A DNA stretch of 64,000 nt from assembly GCA_963839745.1 (NCBI GenBank), contig CAWIWC010000005.1, forward strand, positions 124,001-188,000, given 5' to 3'. This DNA is from JAIBJN01 sp963839745 (lineage in GTDB: Bacteria > Actinomycetota > Thermoleophilia > Gaiellales > Gaiellaceae). The position numbers and the translations under genes are program-made. The notes below the pieces were generated by a model. That model was given only the letters and a program-made list of their open reading frames with translations, had not been told where the DNA came from and made no database searches. Below, piece by piece: positions 45,040-52,113 of this stretch (position 1 is the stretch's first letter; each line of letters starts with the position of its first letter).

Positions 45040-46310
45040 ACGCGTCCGCTCTGCGTCCCGTTCGCGCCGGTGGCGTTGCGGAAGTCGACGACGAGCGGCG
45101 CGCGCTCGGCGAGGGCGTCGTAGTCGATTCCCGAGTGGGCGGTCACGATGGCAACGCAGTGGGCCGCGTCGACGGCGCCGTCGAGCGACTGCGAGACGAG
45201 CCCGTGCTCCGGGAGCTCGGGCACGTGTGGGTCGTGGTAGGAGACGATCGCGCCCTCGTCGCGGAGAAGCTCGATCAGCTTGAGCGCCGGCGACTCGCGC
45301 AGGTCGCCGACGTCTGCCTTGTAGGCCACGCCGACGACGTGCACAGTGCTGCCCTTCACGGAGCGCTCCTGGGAGTTCAGGGCGCGCGTGACCTTCTCCA
45401 GGCAGAAGTACGGCATGTTCTCGTTGACCTTCCCGGCCAGCTCGATGAACTCGGTGTAGAAGTCGTACTCCCGCGCCTTCCAGGAGAGGTAGAACGGGTC
45501 GACGGGGAGGCAGTGGCCGCCCAGTCCGGGGCCGGGCTTGAAGCTCATGAACCCGAAGGGCTTCGTCGCGGCCGCCTCGACGACCTCCCAGACGTCCACG
45601 CGCATGCGGTCGCAGAGCTGCGCGAGCTCGTTGACGAGCGCGATGTTGACCGAGCGGAAGATGTTCTCCAGCAGCTTCGTGAGCTCCGCGGTCTCCGGGG
45701 ACGAGACCGGCAGCACCGTGTCCAGCGCGCGCTCGTAGAGGGCGCGTGCGCGGTCGGTACAGGCGTCCGTGATCCCGCCGACGATCTTCGGCGTCGTCTT
45801 CGTCGTCCAGTCGGTGCGGCCGGGGTCGACCCGCTCGGGCGAGAACGCCAGGTGGAAGTCCTTGCCGACCTCGAGGCCCGGCGCCTCGAGCAGCGGCAGG
45901 AGATCCTCGCGGGTCGTGCCCGGGTAGGAGGTCGACTCCAGGACGACGAGGTGCCCTTCCCGCAGCCGCTGGGCGATCATGTCCGTTGCGCTGAGGACGA
46001 TGGAGAGGTCGGGCTCGCGGTTGGCGGAGAGCGGCGTCGGGAGCGCGATGAGGATCGCGTCGGTCTCGCGGAGGGCGTCGTAGTCCGTGGTCGCGGCGAT
46101 CGTTCCTGCCTCGACCAGCGGCGCCAGCTGCTCGGACGGGACATCCTCGATGTAGCTCTCTCCGCGCTGCAGCGTCGCGATCCGGTCGGCGTCGACGTCC
46201 ACGAGGACCACACTGACGCCGGCCTCCGCGAAGACCTGCGCGAGCGGGACGCCGACGTAGCCGGCGCCGACGATGGCGACTTCAGCGCTCAATCGCGACT
46301 CATCGTACAA
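45027..46310 (-). CDS. UDP-N-acetyl-hexosamine dehydrogenase (WbpA/WecC-like)
   Basis: This 427-aa enzyme belongs to the UDP-glucose/GDP-mannose dehydrogenase family. It has VAIVGAGYVGVPLA, the catalytic-region LESTSYPGTT, the Lys-containing AELTKLLENIFRSVNIAL and the catalytic Cys in GPGLGGHCLPVDPFYL. It oxidises the C6 hydroxyl to a uronic acid. Whether the substrate is UDP-GlcNAc or UDP-ManNAc is uncertain. It overlaps both neighbours. Confidence 0.9.
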   Translation of the reverse strand: MYDESRLSAEVAIVGAGYVGVPLAQVFAEAGVSVVLVDVDADRIATLQRGESYIEDVPSEQLAPLVEAGTIAATTDYDALRETDAILIALPTPLSANREPDLSIVLSATDMIAQRLREGHLVVLESTSYPGTTREDLLPLLEAPGLEVGKDFHLAFSPERVDPGRTDWTTKTTPKIVGGITDACTDRARALYERALDTVLPVSSPETAELTKLLENIFRSVNIALVNELAQLCDRMRVDVWEVVEAAATKPFGFMSFKPGPGLGGHCLPVDPFYLSWKAREYDFYTEFIELAGKVNENMPYFCLEKVTRALNSQERSVKGSTVHVVGVAYKADVGDLRESPALKLIELLRDEGAIVSYHDPHVPELPEHGLVSQSLDGAVDAAHCVAIVTAHSGIDYDALAERAPLVVDFRNATGANGTQSGRVWKL

Positions 46311-47353
46311 AGCAGGTCAGCGATTCTCTCAGAGGCCCGTCCGTCACCGTAGAGCAGCGGGTGCTCGGGGCCGGGAGCCGCATTGCGGGTGGCCGTGACG
46401 ATCGAGGCCGGGTCGCTGCCCACCAGGCGGTTCCAGCCGGTCTCGAGCGTCTCCACCCACTCGGTCGTCGTCCGGAGCGTCACGCACGGGACGCGGTACC
46501 AGTACGCCTCCTTCTGCACGCCCCCCGAGTCGGTGAGGATCACCCGGGCCTGGGACGCGAGCGCCGCGAAGTCGAGGTAGCCGACGGGCGGGAGAACGCA
46601 CACGGTCTCGGGGAGGGCGATGCCTGCCGCTTCGAGCGCCGCGGTCGTTCGGGGGTGCGCCGGGAAGACGACCGGCTCGCCGATCTCTTCGAGCGCCGAG
46701 GCGATGCGCCGGAGCGGCTCGGGCTGGACGTTGGCCTCGCGATGGAGCGTGAGGATGAGGTAGCCGCCCGGCTCCACCCCCGCTCGTTCGAGTGATTTCG
46801 AGCGCTCGCGCGCGAGCGGCGCCAGGCGGAGGTTGGCGTCGTACATGACGTCACCGACCTGGTGGATCCCCTCGGTGATCCCCTCGGCGGCCAGGTTGGC
46901 CACGGCCACGTCGGTCGGACAGAAGAGCAGGTTCGACAGACGGTCGACGAGCATGCGGTTCAGCTCCTCCGGCATGGAGCGGTCGAAGGAGCGCAGACCG
47001 GCCTCGACGTGGGCGACGGGCACGAGCAGCTTTCCCGCTGCCAGAGCGCCGGCGAGCGTCGAGTTCGTGTCCCCGTAGACGAGCACGGCGTCGGGCTGCT
47101 CCTCGACGACCGCCGCCTCGATGCCCGGGAGCATCTTGCCCGTCTGCTCGCCGTGGGTTCCCGAGCCTGTCTCGAGCCTGTAGGCGGGCGGCGGGAGCTC
47201 GAGCTCGTCGAAGAAGACGGCCGAGAGCTCGGGGTCGTAGTGCTGCCCCGTGTGGAGCACGATCTCGTTTACCCCGCGCTCGCGCAGGGCAAGTGAGAGC
47301 GGTGCGGACTTCACGAACTGCGGCCGGTTGCCGACAACGGAAAGGATTCGCAC
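46289..47353 (-). CDS. wecB: UDP-N-acetylglucosamine 2-epimerase, non-hydrolysing
   Basis: This 354-aa GT-B-fold enzyme has VVGNRPQFVKSAPLS, HTGQHYD, VYGDTNSTLAG, HVEAGLRSFDR and TDSGGVQKEAYW. It interconverts UDP-GlcNAc and UDP-ManNAc (or a related 2,3-diamino sugar, as WbpI does). It is the first gene of a four-gene operon. TAGATT (47364-47369, minus strand) is 10 nt before the GTG start. Confidence 0.94.
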   Translation of the reverse strand: MRILSVVGNRPQFVKSAPLSLALRERGVNEIVLHTGQHYDPELSAVFFDELELPPPAYRLETGSGTHGEQTGKMLPGIEAAVVEEQPDAVLVYGDTNSTLAGALAAGKLLVPVAHVEAGLRSFDRSMPEELNRMLVDRLSNLLFCPTDVAVANLAAEGITEGIHQVGDVMYDANLRLAPLARERSKSLERAGVEPGGYLILTLHREANVQPEPLRRIASALEEIGEPVVFPAHPRTTAALEAAGIALPETVCVLPPVGYLDFAALASQARVILTDSGGVQKEAYWYRVPCVTLRTTTEWVETLETGWNRLVGSDPASIVTATRNAAPGPEHPLLYGDGRASERIADLLCTMSRD

Positions 47354-47379
47354 GACGACGGCGAATCTAGCCGAACGCC

Positions 47380-47484
47380 ATGACCTCGAAGATCCTCCTC
47401 GGTAGCCTCAGCCTCATCGCCCGCCCCCTCGGCAGCAGCCGCACGCTGGCCTGGTACGCGCAGCGCCGCCTCGGCCGCGCGTAG
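47380..47484 (+). CDS. Possible small protein, 34 aa
   Basis: An ATG frame encodes a basic, partly hydrophobic peptide starting MTSKILLGSLSLIARPLG and ending in a YAQRRLGRA tail. It is divergent from wecB by 26 bp. There is no strong ribosome binding site. Codon use is similar to real genes nearby, but the length gives little support. Confidence 0.3.
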   Translation: MTSKILLGSLSLIARPLGSSRTLAWYAQRRLGRA

Positions 47485-47490
47485 CCCTTC

Positions 47491-47736
47491 GGGCCATGCC
47501 CGGTGCAGGCACGGGCCATGTCCGGGGTCTGACCCCGGCCACGTCCCGCCGGGACGGGGAATCGACCGTGTCCTGTGGATGGGTCACGTTCCGCGCTGCG
47601 GGCCGTCTCACGACCATTCGACCCGGCCTCGCGGAACGGTGTTCGTCCCCAAAATGCGGCCCGTAGGGCCATGTCCGGGGTCAGACCCTGGGCGTGCCCG
47701 GCGGGGACACGGCCGAGTGCCTGGCAACGGGCCATG
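47491..47736. repeat. REP-like repeats: four GGGCCATG with two GGGGTC-n-GACCC palindromes
   Basis: GGGCCATG occurs at 47491, 47513, 47666 and 47729. The second and third copies continue into palindromes: CCGGGGTCTGACCCCGG (47522-47538, perfect 8-bp arms) and CCGGGGTCAGACCCTGG (47675-47691). The 428-bp gap 47354-47781 otherwise holds only the possible small protein and a tRNA promoter. The pattern resembles dispersed REP elements; no RAYT transposase is nearby. Confidence 0.55.
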
Positions 47737-47765
47737 GCTCGGGGCGACGGGCTCTGCGCCGGCGC

Positions 47766-47771
47766 TAGACT
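47766..47771 (+). promoter_or_regulatory. -10 box of tRNA-Lys
   Basis: TAGACT lies 10 nt before the mature tRNA 5' end. It is the only promoter-like element between the REP-like repeats and the tRNA. Confidence 0.4.
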
Positions 47772-47781
47772 GAGCCGCCGC

Positions 47782-47854
47782 GGGCCGTTAGCTCAGCTGG
47801 TAGAGCAGGGGACTCTTAATCCCAAGGTCGAAGGTTCGAATCCTTCACGGCCCA
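47782..47854 (+). tRNA. tRNA-Lys (CTT)
   Basis: The 73-nt cloverleaf is complete. The acceptor GGGCCGT pairs with ACGGCCC, the D stem GCTC with GAGC, the anticodon loop is CTCTTAA with anticodon CTT at 47815-47817, and the T arm GAAGG-TTCGAAT-CCTTC is perfect. The first anticodon-stem pair is a G-A mismatch. CCA is not encoded. Its 3' half from the anticodon to the discriminator base is duplicated at 52114-52153, marking it as an integration target. Confidence 0.95.
47815..47854 (+). repeat. attL core: 40-bp direct repeat within tRNA-Lys
   Basis: These 40 bp run from the first anticodon base to the discriminator base and are identical to 52114-52153. This is the typical geometry of a tyrosine-recombinase att site, in which integration keeps the tRNA gene intact. 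Confidence 0.85.
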
Positions 47855-47885
47855 CCTAGAAAGCCCGCGTGCGGCGCGCGTCGCG

Positions 47886-48089
47886 TTACGCGTTCTGCCT
47901 GTCCTCGATGCGCTCGGCGAGCAGATGAAACGAACGCTGCGTGGCGACGACGAGGCCCATGAGCAGCTGATTCATCTCGTCCACCGGCGGTGCGATTCCG
48001 GAACCGCTCGCAGCCTGCGCCTTCTCATACGCGGGCAGAGACTTGACCTCGCGCCGGAAGACCTTGTCGATCTCGTCCCCTAGTGCCAT
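47886..48089 (-). CDS. Small hypothetical protein in island, 67 aa
   Basis: I do not recognise this small soluble protein. It starts MALGDEIDKVFRREVKSLPA and has a helical C-terminal half (NQLLMGLVVATQRSFHLLAE). Its ATG overlaps the stop of the upstream membrane-protein gene by one base (TAATG), indicating coupled translation. It ends 31 bp from the tRNA. Confidence 0.6.
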   Translation of the reverse strand: MALGDEIDKVFRREVKSLPAYEKAQAASGSGIAPPVDEMNQLLMGLVVATQRSFHLLAERIEDRQNA

Positions 48090-49303
48090 TACCGTCTCCT
48101 CTTCGATTGCGGCAACTCTAGGCGGGTCGCCTGAACCGGGCTCAGGCCCTCCGCAAGGGCCGGCGGATCAGGCAGTAGGCCCAGGCGCGGAAGCGTGCCC
48201 CCTCGAGTCGCCTCCAGCAGTGCGTGAGCGAGCACTGGTGTTCCAAATTCACGGCGCGCGCGGAACGTGAGGAGAAGCGATCCAGCCAGTCCGAGCGCGG
48301 CCGCGACGAGCGCCGCGGCGGTCAGCAGGAGGCCGGACGCAAGGGCGAAGTTGACCGCAACGCCCTTCGAGACGTCGAGCGCGTACAGCACGCCGGCCGT
48401 GGTCCCCATGCCGGCGACCGCTCCACCGGCCGTGATGGGCAGGATCGCCGTCGCAGCGCTCAGACACATGACGGCCAGCGCGAGTGTCGGCGAGAACGGG
48501 ACACCGAGGGCGCTGAGCAGGAAGGTGCTGCCGAGGGCCCGCGACGTCCAGCAACCCAGGAGCAGCACGCCCGCGATGAGCGTCGGCCGCGAAAACTCCG
48601 TGCTGTCTGCGACCCGCCGGTAGACGTTGTGGAGACGGTCCCAGCGTCCGACGAGCGGGAGGCGTGCCACCCGCTGTCCGAGCACAATGATCCCGAGGCA
48701 GCCGACGCAGAACAGGACGACGACTATGAGCGGTCCGCGGAGCAACGGGCCGGACGTCACGAGGGCGGAGATCGCCAGCGGGAGCATCGCCACTGCGTCG
48801 ATCATGCCGAGGGTGACGATCGACACGGCAATCGTCTCGAGCCCAAGCGTCACCCCGCCGAGCCGGCGCAGGGTGAAGATCTTCACGACGTAATCGAGCC
48901 GGAAGGGCAGAACCACTCCGCTCGCAGCCGCCGCTCCGCAGGATGCAAGACACCGCGCGCGGTCGGGGCGCTCGTCGATGGGGAAAAGCTCGTGCCAGCC
49001 GAAGGCGCGGAACCCGAAGCTGGCGAGGTACAGGCCTCCCGCGAGGAAGACCAGGGGGACGTGTCCGCCCTCCAAGGGCCAGCTCGCGCCGCTCAGGTGC
49101 CGAGCGACGAGGACGCATGCGCCCAGCGAGAAGACAGAGAACGCGAGCCCACCGAGAAACCTCCAGCGATGCCTGAGGCGACGCAGCAGACAGCGCGCGA
49201 CCGTGATGTCTGCGACTCCAACGCGAATCTCCACCAGCAGGCCCTCGCGGCTCGAAGCTTTGTCGCCGACCGAGACGTCTTGGTCGGCCAGGTAGTGCTC
49301 CAA
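48089..49303 (-). CDS. Polytopic membrane protein, LPG-synthase TM/flippase-like (PF03706-like)
   Basis: This 404-aa protein has about eight membrane segments between residues 48 and 340 and a basic, soluble C-terminus. The pattern RCLASCGAAAASGVVLPFRL, then paired helices ending ILPITAGGAVAGMGTTAGVL, matches the PF03706 (UPF0104) domain found in lysylphosphatidylglycerol synthases and lipid flippase-like proteins. No aminoacyl-transferase domain is attached. A role in moving a lipid or modified lipid is inference. Confidence 0.72.
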   Translation of the reverse strand: MEHYLADQDVSVGDKASSREGLLVEIRVGVADITVARCLLRRLRHRWRFLGGLAFSVFSLGACVLVARHLSGASWPLEGGHVPLVFLAGGLYLASFGFRAFGWHELFPIDERPDRARCLASCGAAAASGVVLPFRLDYVVKIFTLRRLGGVTLGLETIAVSIVTLGMIDAVAMLPLAISALVTSGPLLRGPLIVVVLFCVGCLGIIVLGQRVARLPLVGRWDRLHNVYRRVADSTEFSRPTLIAGVLLLGCWTSRALGSTFLLSALGVPFSPTLALAVMCLSAATAILPITAGGAVAGMGTTAGVLYALDVSKGVAVNFALASGLLLTAAALVAAALGLAGSLLLTFRARREFGTPVLAHALLEATRGGTLPRLGLLPDPPALAEGLSPVQATRLELPQSKRRR

Positions 49304-49429
49304 CCCGCTTTGCTGAGGGCGGACCTGTTGCGGCGCCGATTGTTAAGGCCCGCGCGGTGAATCGCCGCGCCGCTGATTGAGGCGCGTTGAAGACAAGCGT
49401 ACCGCACTCGAGCGGCCCACGCTGTTGAG

Positions 49430-50044
49430 CTAGGCCGGCCGCTCGGACTGCGCTTCTGACTGCTTGAGGGACGGCTGCAACAGGAGATGACTGTCGACGA
49501 CCGCCTGCGCGATCTCGACCAGCTTGTGGCCGTTGTGTTGAGAGTGGTCGCGGAGCATGTCGAATGCTCGGCCCGCGTCGATTGCGTGCCGCTCCATCAG
49601 AATCCCCTTCGCCTGCTCGATCGTGGCCCGGCGCCCGAACGCGCCCTGGAGACTGTGGTACTCGCCGAAGCGTTGCAGCGTAATGTCGATCGCGCTCTGG
49701 AGCTCGTCGGGCTCACTGTCCACGATGTACGCGAAGACGCCGCGCTTGGCGGCCTCGTGGACGTAAGAGGGGTCCTTGGCCGAAAGCAGCGCGATCACGG
49801 GGCAGGAAGCCTCGCGGACGATCTCGGAGATCAGCTCGAGCGCGTGCTCCGAGTGCAGGCCGAGCCCCACGAGTGCGACGTCGGGCCGCTCCCGCGCGGT
49901 GACCGCGCCGACCTCTTTGACGTCGATCTCTCGAGCGATCACCTCATGTCCGAGCCCGGCCACGACCTGGGCGAGCAGCTCGAGCCGCTCACGCCTCTCG
50001 TTCGCAATTAGAACTCGCAGGTGCCGGATCTCGTCCCCAGCCAT
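49430..50044 (-). CDS. ANTAR-domain response regulator (RNA-binding antiterminator)
   Basis: This 204-aa protein has a receiver-like domain (about 9-125; RVLIANERRERLELL, DVALVGLGLHS) and a C-terminal ANTAR domain (about 135-190; RATIEQAKGILMERHAI, then AFDMLRDHSQHNGHKLVEIA). ANTAR domains bind paired RNA hairpins and stop premature termination. The receiver lacks the usual acidic pair at its start (ANERR) and has Gly-Leu-Gly where the phosphoacceptor Asp should be, so it is probably not phosphorylated. TAGATT (50057-50062, minus strand) is 12 nt before the ATG. Confidence 0.9.
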   Translation of the reverse strand: MAGDEIRHLRVLIANERRERLELLAQVVAGLGHEVIAREIDVKEVGAVTARERPDVALVGLGLHSEHALELISEIVREASCPVIALLSAKDPSYVHEAAKRGVFAYIVDSEPDELQSAIDITLQRFGEYHSLQGAFGRRATIEQAKGILMERHAIDAGRAFDMLRDHSQHNGHKLVEIAQAVVDSHLLLQPSLKQSEAQSERPA

Positions 50045-50104
50045 ATCGCAAGAACCAATCTAGCGCGGTCCGGGGGCCGCCACGGAACGGTCGTGAAAGC
50101 GTTC

Positions 50105-50266
50105 CTACGAGCGTCTGGCGAGGACCCGGTTCGTCGTTGATCCGGGCCTCGGGAATGCAACGGCCCAAGAGACGATTTCCCCGGACGCGAGCGCGACCGG
50201 ATTGAGCGCTGCGTCAAGAGCTGGGTCCGCTTTCCGAACGGGTGCGGTCGTCGTGATCGTCTTCAT
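50105..50266 (-). CDS. Possible small protein, 53 aa
   Basis: The frame starts MKTITTTAPVRKADPALDAA with GGAAGG six bases upstream of its ATG and lies just after the terminator of the ABM-like gene. The sequence SGEIVSWAVAFPRPGS is unremarkable. I see no family. It could be a real small island gene or chance. Confidence 0.35.
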   Translation of the reverse strand: MKTITTTAPVRKADPALDAALNPVALASGEIVSWAVAFPRPGSTTNRVLARRS

Positions 50267-50286
50267 CAGATGCCTTCCGTGCAAAA

Positions 50287-50313
50287 GGAAGGCCCGCAAG
50301 ACGCGGGCCTTCC
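50287..50313 (-). terminator. Intrinsic terminator after ABM-like gene
   Basis: On the minus strand, a perfect 11-bp stem GGAAGGCCCGC / GCGGGCCTTCC with a 5-nt loop is followed by TTTT (50283-50286). It is 21 bp after the stop codon of the ABM-like gene. It is the clearest classical terminator in the island. Confidence 0.88.
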
Positions 50314-50333
50314 CTGCATCGAGCCGGGGGCAG

Positions 50334-50648
50334 TTACGCCTTGACGGCTCCGTTCGACTTGTGGGCGATGACCTCGCCGTCCGTCACCTTCGGCGGATTC
50401 TTGAGGATCTCGTCGAGCTTCTCGTCGCGCACCCAGCTGGATGCGACACGAGTCGACTCGTCGGCCTGGGCCGAAGTGTCGAAGAAGCCGATGGAACTCA
50501 CGACGCCGTTGCCGGCCTCGATGAGGTAGTAGCCGTTGAACCCGGGCAAGTTGCTCAGGCGGGGAAGGAGGGTCTCGCCGACCTTCTTGGTGAGCTCGTC
50601 GGTGCGATTCTGGTCGACACCTTCGTAGCGCCTCATGGTGACATGCAT
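50334..50648 (-). CDS. ABM/dimeric alpha-beta barrel domain protein, 104 aa
   Basis: This 104-aa protein has the size and pattern of a ferredoxin-like dimeric alpha-beta barrel: HVTMRRYEGVDQ, a helix, then LPGFNGYYLIEAGNGVVSSI and GFFDTSAQADESTRVASSWV. Relatives are antibiotic-biosynthesis monooxygenase-like or stress proteins. No heme or cofactor motif is evident. The ATG has TTAGGAG six bases upstream, a strong site that can be sequestered by an upstream complementary stretch. A classical terminator follows. This looks like a single-gene regulated unit. Confidence 0.72.
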   Translation of the reverse strand: MHVTMRRYEGVDQNRTDELTKKVGETLLPRLSNLPGFNGYYLIEAGNGVVSSIGFFDTSAQADESTRVASSWVRDEKLDEILKNPPKVTDGEVIAHKSNGAVKA

Positions 50649-50653
50649 TCGAT

Positions 50654-50750
50654 GCTCCTAACTCTCGTACTGAGGGGAGAGCTCGTGTGCGAGCTGTCCT
50701 TGGACTGCATTCAGGCCCATGTGACAGGCGAAGAGGAAGAGAGTAGGAGC
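50654..50750 (-). promoter_or_regulatory. SD-sequestering leader of ABM-like gene
   Basis: On the minus strand, GCTCCTACTCTC (from 50739-50750) is complementary to GAGAGTTAGGAGC (50654-50666) over 12 pairs with one bulged T. The second arm contains the Shine-Dalgarno TTAGGAG. A 6-bp hairpin with a 4-nt loop (50680-50695) sits in the loop between them. The long stem would block ribosome binding unless a factor or alternative fold opens it. Confidence 0.5.
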
Positions 50751-50802
50751 CTCGACGGCTTCTATGTGCGGACCTTACGTGCCAACTACTGTAGCACACT
50801 TC

Positions 50803-50858
50803 TTGACAACGTGAATTTACAGTACTACGTTATTTTACGTAATCTATCTCATAGGAGG
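50803..50858 (+). promoter_or_regulatory. AT-rich promoter and ribosome binding site, 216-aa protein
   Basis: TTGACA (50803-50808), a 17-bp spacer and TACGTT (50826-50831) form a good sigma-70 promoter. TTACGTAA (50835-50842) is a perfect palindrome just after the -10, and TTACGT also occurs at 50775-50780, so an operator is possible. AGGAGG (50853-50858) is 4 nt before the GTG at 50863. Confidence 0.55.
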
Positions 50859-50862
50859 GAAG

Positions 50863-51513
50863 GTGAGTCCATTCTCGGTCACCCTGCAACGCGTTCCTGA
50901 TCGGGAGCTCGGCCCACTCCTGACCCAGCTCGCGCAGGCGGGGTTCCGCAATCCGATCATCAAGCCCGTCGATGCCGACCGAGCACCTGGCGACGGGGCC
51001 GTTCCCGCGCGTGGGCAGGGGGCGGATCTCGCAGAAGGTTGGCGGCTCGTGCGGAAGCGGGAGGGCGAGTCGTATCAGTGGCCGGAAGAGCGCGATCTCT
51101 ACGCCCGCTACCGCGTGTTCATGGGCACGACGCGTTCCGAGGGCGCCGTTCACATCGGACTTGGCGAGACGATTCGCAAGAACAAGTGGGGACGCGACCG
51201 GAAGTACGTCGTCGCCTTCCTGAGCAGCGGAGCCCCGCAGCAGCCGCTGGCCGAGTTCGTTGCAACCGACGACTACGAGGAGACGCACGAGCTCGTCGCA
51301 GTCGTTCGTGGGAGCGACGGGGGGCGGCGCATGTACGGCCCCGCAGATGCCCTTCCCGGCGTCTACCAGGAGGGCTTCCGAACCCAGATGTACAGCGAGC
51401 GGATCATCTATCGAGGCGTCTGGAACAAGGTCGTAGTGGTCGCGCACGAGGACGACGACGAAACGATGCTCAACCACGCTCTGCTTCAGAGCCGGCGGCG
51501 CTACCCGACGTAG
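50863..51513 (+). CDS. Unknown protein in island, 216 aa
   Basis: I do not recognise this protein. It is soluble with mixed structure and no membrane segment. Charged middle and C-terminal regions include WRLVRKREGESYQWPEERDL and VVVVAHEDDDETMLNHALL. The ribosome binding site and promoter are strong. It is the only substantial plus-strand gene of the island and is divergent from the ABM-like gene across an AT-rich regulatory region. Confidence 0.75.
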   Translation: MSPFSVTLQRVPDRELGPLLTQLAQAGFRNPIIKPVDADRAPGDGAVPARGQGADLAEGWRLVRKREGESYQWPEERDLYARYRVFMGTTRSEGAVHIGLGETIRKNKWGRDRKYVVAFLSSGAPQQPLAEFVATDDYEETHELVAVVRGSDGGRRMYGPADALPGVYQEGFRTQMYSERIIYRGVWNKVVVVAHEDDDETMLNHALLQSRRRYPT

Positions 51514-51518
51514 GGCGA

Positions 51519-51743
51519 CTAGATCGACTCTCGGAGCGCGTTTGCCGCCGCTTGCAGACGCTCGCTGACATCGGCCAGCTCGCGCGCCGCGAGGTCGATG
51601 CGCTCTTGCTGGGTTTCCGAGCGCTCGCGGTCGCTTTCAGCCCGCTCACGAACCTCTTTGAGCTCGCCCGCCATCTCCTCCACGGTGTGGGTGAGCGAGG
51701 CCAGCTGGTTCGCGACGCTGGCGATGTCCTCCTCGGCGGTCAT
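51519..51743 (-). CDS. Small coiled-coil protein, 74 aa
   Basis: From MTAEEDIASVANQLASLTHT onward the sequence is one long helix with heptad pattern, rich in Glu, Arg and Ala. TAGAAT (minus strand) lies 8 nt before this ATG, so I choose it over an upstream ATG at 51824. It is convergent with the 216-aa gene, with 5 bp between stops. The function is unknown; a scaffold or partner of a neighbour is possible. Confidence 0.55.
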   Translation of the reverse strand: MTAEEDIASVANQLASLTHTVEEMAGELKEVRERAESDRERSETQQERIDLAARELADVSERLQAAANALRESI

Positions 51744-52113
51744 GTCCCCGAATTCTACGTCCGTAAAGGTCGGCGGGAGCGAGCGTTGTTGGGCGCGCTC
51801 GGGAGGAATTCCGTCACGTCGCACGGCCGGGCGGTTGCTTCGCGTGGGCAGGGGATGTGGACTTCATCGCGCTTATTCCACCGGTCGACGATGGCCACCG
51901 CCTTGCCAATGACCTGCGCCGCGTCCGAGAGCGGCGCGAGCCGATGATGGCGGTGTGGCCAGCGAAAGCCCACGGCAACGCAGTCGCATGTGGTTCCTTG
52001 GGGCAACGAGTGGTGCCGAACCGAACCGACGAGATGCCCCTGGCGCGCAAATCTTTCGTTCTTGAGCCGAATTGTCAGCTCGACCGAGGTCGGCCGAGCG
52101 GCGCCGACCTTCG
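51744..52113. other. Right end of island, no supported gene
   Basis: Open frames exist on both strands here, but none has a good start, a recognised family or clear coding character. Frames reading through 52114-52153 give the familiar false peptides of tRNA sequence. AGGTCGGC (52087-52094) and GCCGACCT (52103-52110) form a perfect 8-bp inverted repeat ending 3 bp before attR. Confidence 0.4.

Larger units (their letters stand above)
47855..52113. mobile_element. Integrated island at tRNA-Lys, no integrase seen
   Basis: The 4.26 kb lies between perfect 40-bp repeats of the tRNA 3' half. It encodes seven proposed proteins: 67 aa, PF03706-like membrane protein, ANTAR regulator, 53 aa, ABM-like, 216 aa unknown and a coiled-coil. 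I find no recombinase, relaxase or phage structural gene. Several genes have strong Shine-Dalgarno sites, and the region 50650-50860 is clearly more AT-rich than its surroundings. It may be a non-autonomous element, or a remnant after integrase loss. Confidence 0.75.

Noticed and set aside
47367..47735. Minus-strand 122-codon frame in the gap before the tRNA
   Set aside because: It is Arg/Gly/Pro-rich, spans the palindromic repeats and has no start signal.
47575..47859. Plus-strand open frame ending over the tRNA
   Set aside because: Its end is the well-known false peptide produced by translating tRNA sequence (AQLVEQGTLNPKVEG type).
50202..50900. Plus-strand 232-codon frame antisense to the ABM-like gene
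   Set aside because: It crosses a strong terminator and the AT-rich promoter region, while the opposite strand encodes a well-signalled protein.
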